DNA of 8,745 nt from Lachnospiraceae bacterium UBA1729 (GTDB taxonomy: Bacteria > Bacillota > Clostridia > Lachnospirales > Lachnospiraceae), in contig DCIJ01000044.1 in the NCBI GenBank assembly GCA_002315945.1, forward strand, positions 1 through 8,745. The letters are read 5' to 3'. A program made the translations under genes and the position numbers. Of the stretch, positions 6,583-8,745 are shown in pieces; the stretch's first letter is position 1, and every line of letters starts with the position of its first letter. Below the pieces are notes generated by a model. The model did not search any database. It worked only from the letters and a program-made list of their open reading frames with translations, and was not told where the DNA came from.

Positions 6583-7756
6583 TTTTACCGGTAATGCTAT
6601 TTTGCACATCACTTTTCAATGTTTCAAAAAAATGTCTGTATTTAGCTTCGTAATGCTTTTGGGATTCTCTTGTTTTTATTTCAGAATATAAGGCTATGAC
6701 CTCTATTATTTTTGTTTTTTTAGAGGCATCAAGCTCGTGATATTCATGAATAAAATTTTTCATTGCAGAAACAATATGATCTATTCCATTAAGGTCGTTC
6801 ATATTTTTTACACCAGAATTCTCAATAAGAGTGAAAATAATATCAATAACCTCACAGGCCTCATCTGAGCTGGTTTCATTAACCCATTCATTAAAGATTC
6901 TATTCTTAATTTCATAGGTTTCATCTAAGCTGTCTGCATAGATAAAATCATTCTGGCTTTTACTGTCAATATACCAGTTAAAGGGATTATGCTGTTTTTG
7001 TCCCTCTCCATCACTAAGAATTATGTCGTAATTACTAGGTGTAAACAGCCATAATCCAAATATCGAACTTTTGGGCACCTGTTTTTCTATCTTATGACTA
7101 ATATTTTCATATCCACTTGATTTATAAAATTCCGGGGCAAACCCTGGACCATCATGGGAAAAAATCTTAACTATTCTATTTTGTATATCAGGACCAGCAT
7201 TGCTGGAAGAAAAAATTGCCAGATTGCCTCCCTTAGAATGGCCACCAACAAAAAAATCTCCCTCTATTCTATTTGCTACTGCCTCAAGATAGACCAGTGA
7301 CATAGTTTGTGCAGGAACTGGTCCCTTAAACATCATATTGAAGTCTTCTCTCCAGCCAACAAGATTATCATCAGTTCCTCTAAAACAAACATAGGTTAAT
7401 CCGTTTTCAAAAATAACTGTCATGGCACAAAACTGGACTGCCATCCCATCATCTATAATGTCAAGAAAATCTCTTAATCTTAGATTTCCAAACCTTTTAC
7501 TCTTAAGCAAGGCATAAAACAATGGCTCATTTAATGAGCGCATCCTTTCATCTTTGAATAAGTAGTCCAGTTCTTCTGATTGAGATATTTCCTTTAAAGT
7601 GATTCCAATGAGATTTTCTTCTTTTGCCGGCACATGTCGGTCAAATTTCAAATATGACATGGCAGTTAATACTAGACTGTCAACCTTGTTAAATGGCATG
7701 TCATCAAAGGTTTTATCTCCATTAATTTCAATATAATCAAGTAGCTTTAGTATCAT
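6569..7756 (-). CDS. DUF2974 / Mbeg1-like alpha/beta-hydrolase
   Basis: A 395-residue protein of the DUF2974 (Mbeg1-like) family, a lipase-class-3-like alpha/beta-hydrolase group whose substrates are not established. The N-terminus (LDYIEINGDKTFDD, PFNKVDSLVL, residues 6-30) matches the family start and supports this ATG. The core has FRGTDD (125-130), resembling the oxyanion-hole FRGT of class 3 lipases, and the nucleophile elbow GGHSKGG with Ser174 (171-177). HDGPGF (201-206) and a histidine such as His256 are candidates for the other triad members (inferred from spacing only). The C-terminal 120 residues are helical-looking and charged. No signal peptide or membrane segment is seen, so it is probably cytoplasmic. 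It starts six bases after the chemoreceptor stop and has no recognisable Shine-Dalgarno, only an A-rich stretch, suggesting translational coupling. Esterase activity is likely but unproven. Confidence 0.82.
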   Translation of the reverse strand: MILKLLDYIEINGDKTFDDMPFNKVDSLVLTAMSYLKFDRHVPAKEENLIGITLKEISQSEELDYLFKDERMRSLNEPLFYALLKSKRFGNLRLRDFLDIIDDGMAVQFCAMTVIFENGLTYVCFRGTDDNLVGWREDFNMMFKGPVPAQTMSLVYLEAVANRIEGDFFVGGHSKGGNLAIFSSSNAGPDIQNRIVKIFSHDGPGFAPEFYKSSGYENISHKIEKQVPKSSIFGLWLFTPSNYDIILSDGEGQKQHNPFNWYIDSKSQNDFIYADSLDETYEIKNRIFNEWVNETSSDEACEVIDIIFTLIENSGVKNMNDLNGIDHIVSAMKNFIHEYHELDASKKTKIIEVIALYSEIKTRESQKHYEAKYRHFFETLKSDVQNSITGKKNRN

Positions 7757-7762
7757 ACTTTT

Positions 7763-8745
7763 TTATAATTTTTTAAATCGATTAATTTCAGCCTTAAGGG
7801 AATCAGAAACGCCACTTGTTTCAGCCATTTCAGAAGTAATATCATTCATTTCCCTAGAGAGATGATTGGTATCTTCTGCTGCTGTTGAAACTCCATTAGT
7901 ACTATCTTCAATAGCATTTACAATAGCATTGACTGCAGTAACCACATCATCTGTTCTCATTCTTACATCAGCTGCCATTGTATTAAAGTTATTAACAACA
8001 TCATTTACATGGATAGCATCTTCTTTATACTGGGTACCAGATTCTACAAAATTATCATAATCAGGAAGAATATTTGAATTAATATACTCAATAATTGTAT
8101 TAGAGCTTTCCACCAGTTCCTTTACTGCCAGAACAACCATCTCATTGATTTCCTGAATATTATTAGCTGTTTCTCTGGAGGAATCTGCAAGCTGTCTAAT
8201 CTCATCAGCTACAACAGCAAATCCCTTACCTGCATCTCCTGCTCTGGCTGCCTCTATTGAAGCATTAAGTGCCAAAAGATTTGTCTGACTGGAAATACTG
8301 AGAATTTCAGCTGTAAGCTCATTAACCTTTTCTACACTCTTACTGTCATCAATAGCACTCTTAAGGTTTTCAAGAATTCCATCTATCATGCGGCTGGCAT
8401 TAGCCTTGTTAGTTTCAGCTTTATTTTCAAGTTCAATTGCACGCTCACGCATTTTGGCACTATAATCGCACAAATCGTTAGTATCCTGCGCAAGGGAAGA
8501 TATATGGTTTCCAACCTCTGTTGTATTATCATTAACACCATTAATTGAAGCAGCTATTTCCTGAACAGATGCAGCCAACTGCTCCATAAGAGCAGAAATA
8601 TTAGTAGTATTGATATCAGCAGATCCAACACTTGTATTAACCTTAGTACTTACCTTATCAAGTGTTTCAGACACTTTTGCAATTGAAAGCATAATATTCT
8701 GAAGACCTTCAATAAATCGGTTAACCCCTGCTGCAAACTGTCCAA
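7763..8745 (-). CDS. methyl-accepting chemotaxis protein, C-terminal signalling part (5' end outside window)
   Basis: The frame stays open to the right edge, so this is the last 327 codons of a larger chemoreceptor. An ATG at 8692 is internal, not a start: in-frame codons GQFAAGVNRFIEGLQNI precede it and resemble the end of a HAMP domain leading into the signalling coiled coil. The protein signals to CheA/CheW. Its hairpin tip is clear and near consensus: QTNLLALNASIEAARAGDAG and then KGFAVVADEIRQLADSS (residues 136-172 counted from the 8692 ATG). Long heptad-like helices lie on both sides (for example MEQLAASVQEIAASI). It ends in EINRFKKL, with no NWETF-type CheR/CheB docking pentapeptide. 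The sensor and membrane region is outside the window, so the ligand is unknown. A DUF2974 hydrolase gene follows after six bases. Confidence 0.95.
   Translation of the reverse strand, partial: GQFAAGVNRFIEGLQNIMLSIAKVSETLDKVSTKVNTSVGSADINTTNISALMEQLAASVQEIAASINGVNDNTTEVGNHISSLAQDTNDLCDYSAKMRERAIELENKAETNKANASRMIDGILENLKSAIDDSKSVEKVNELTAEILSISSQTNLLALNASIEAARAGDAGKGFAVVADEIRQLADSSRETANNIQEINEMVVLAVKELVESSNTIIEYINSNILPDYDNFVESGTQYKEDAIHVNDVVNNFNTMAADVRMRTDDVVTAVNAIVNAIEDSTNGVSTAAEDTNHLSREMNDITSEMAETSGVSDSLKAEINRFKKL

Noticed and set aside
6586..6597. Palindrome TTACCGGTAA near the end of the hydrolase gene, next to an A/T run
   Set aside because: It is fully inside the coding sequence and perfectly self-complementary with no loop, so it cannot form a normal terminator hairpin. 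Probably chance.
8690..8692. ATG as the start of a 309-residue chemotaxis protein
   Set aside because: The frame is open upstream to the window edge and encodes HAMP-like sequence in continuity with the coiled coil. No ribosome site precedes this ATG, so the gene is truncated by the window rather than short.
1..8745. CRISPR arrays, insertion sequences, phage or defence genes
   Set aside because: No direct-repeat arrays, transposase motifs or terminal inverted repeats were seen. All substantial frames belong to recognisable housekeeping or signalling families.

Overview
The window looks like core chromosome of an AT-rich, anaerobic, fermentative Firmicute, most likely a Lachnospiraceae/Clostridia member. 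The evidence is the dnaE-pfkA gene order, an Nfn-type electron-bifurcating oxidoreductase pair, strong GGAGG-type ribosome binding sites, a tRNA without an encoded CCA end, and a chemoreceptor signalling domain of the kind common in motile clostridia. Assignment to a family is inference from gene content, not from a search.

Layout, left to right: (1) 1-182 (-), the N-terminal 60 codons of 6-phosphofructokinase, pfkA, with its own consensus-like promoter between it and dnaE. (2) 276-3746 (-), complete dnaE, DNA polymerase III alpha subunit, with a PHP domain whose metal ligands look intact. (3) 3747-4108, a divergent-then-convergent intergenic region. It holds overlapping divergent promoters, a tRNA-Leu(CAG) on the + strand, its terminator, an inverted repeat, and the terminator of the next (-) operon. 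(4) 4109-6448 (-), a two-gene operon with its own promoter. It encodes the small and large subunits of NADH-dependent reduced ferredoxin:NADP+ oxidoreductase (NfnA, NfnB); the large subunit is often mis-named glutamate synthase small subunit. (5) 6569-8745 (-), a chemoreceptor (methyl-accepting chemotaxis protein) cut by the window edge, followed after 6 bases by a DUF2974/Mbeg1-like alpha/beta-hydrolase.

All protein genes lie on the minus strand and the only plus-strand gene is the tRNA. The genes form three or four transcription units: MCP-hydrolase, nfnA-nfnB, and dnaE with pfkA (pfkA also from its own promoter). Two of them touch central energy metabolism: phosphofructokinase in glycolysis, and Nfn, which exchanges electrons between ferredoxin/NADH and NADPH. 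No mobile elements, CRISPR arrays, phage genes or defence genes are visible. I found no clear sign of a novel multi-gene system. The least explained item is the tightly spaced chemoreceptor/DUF2974 hydrolase pair.
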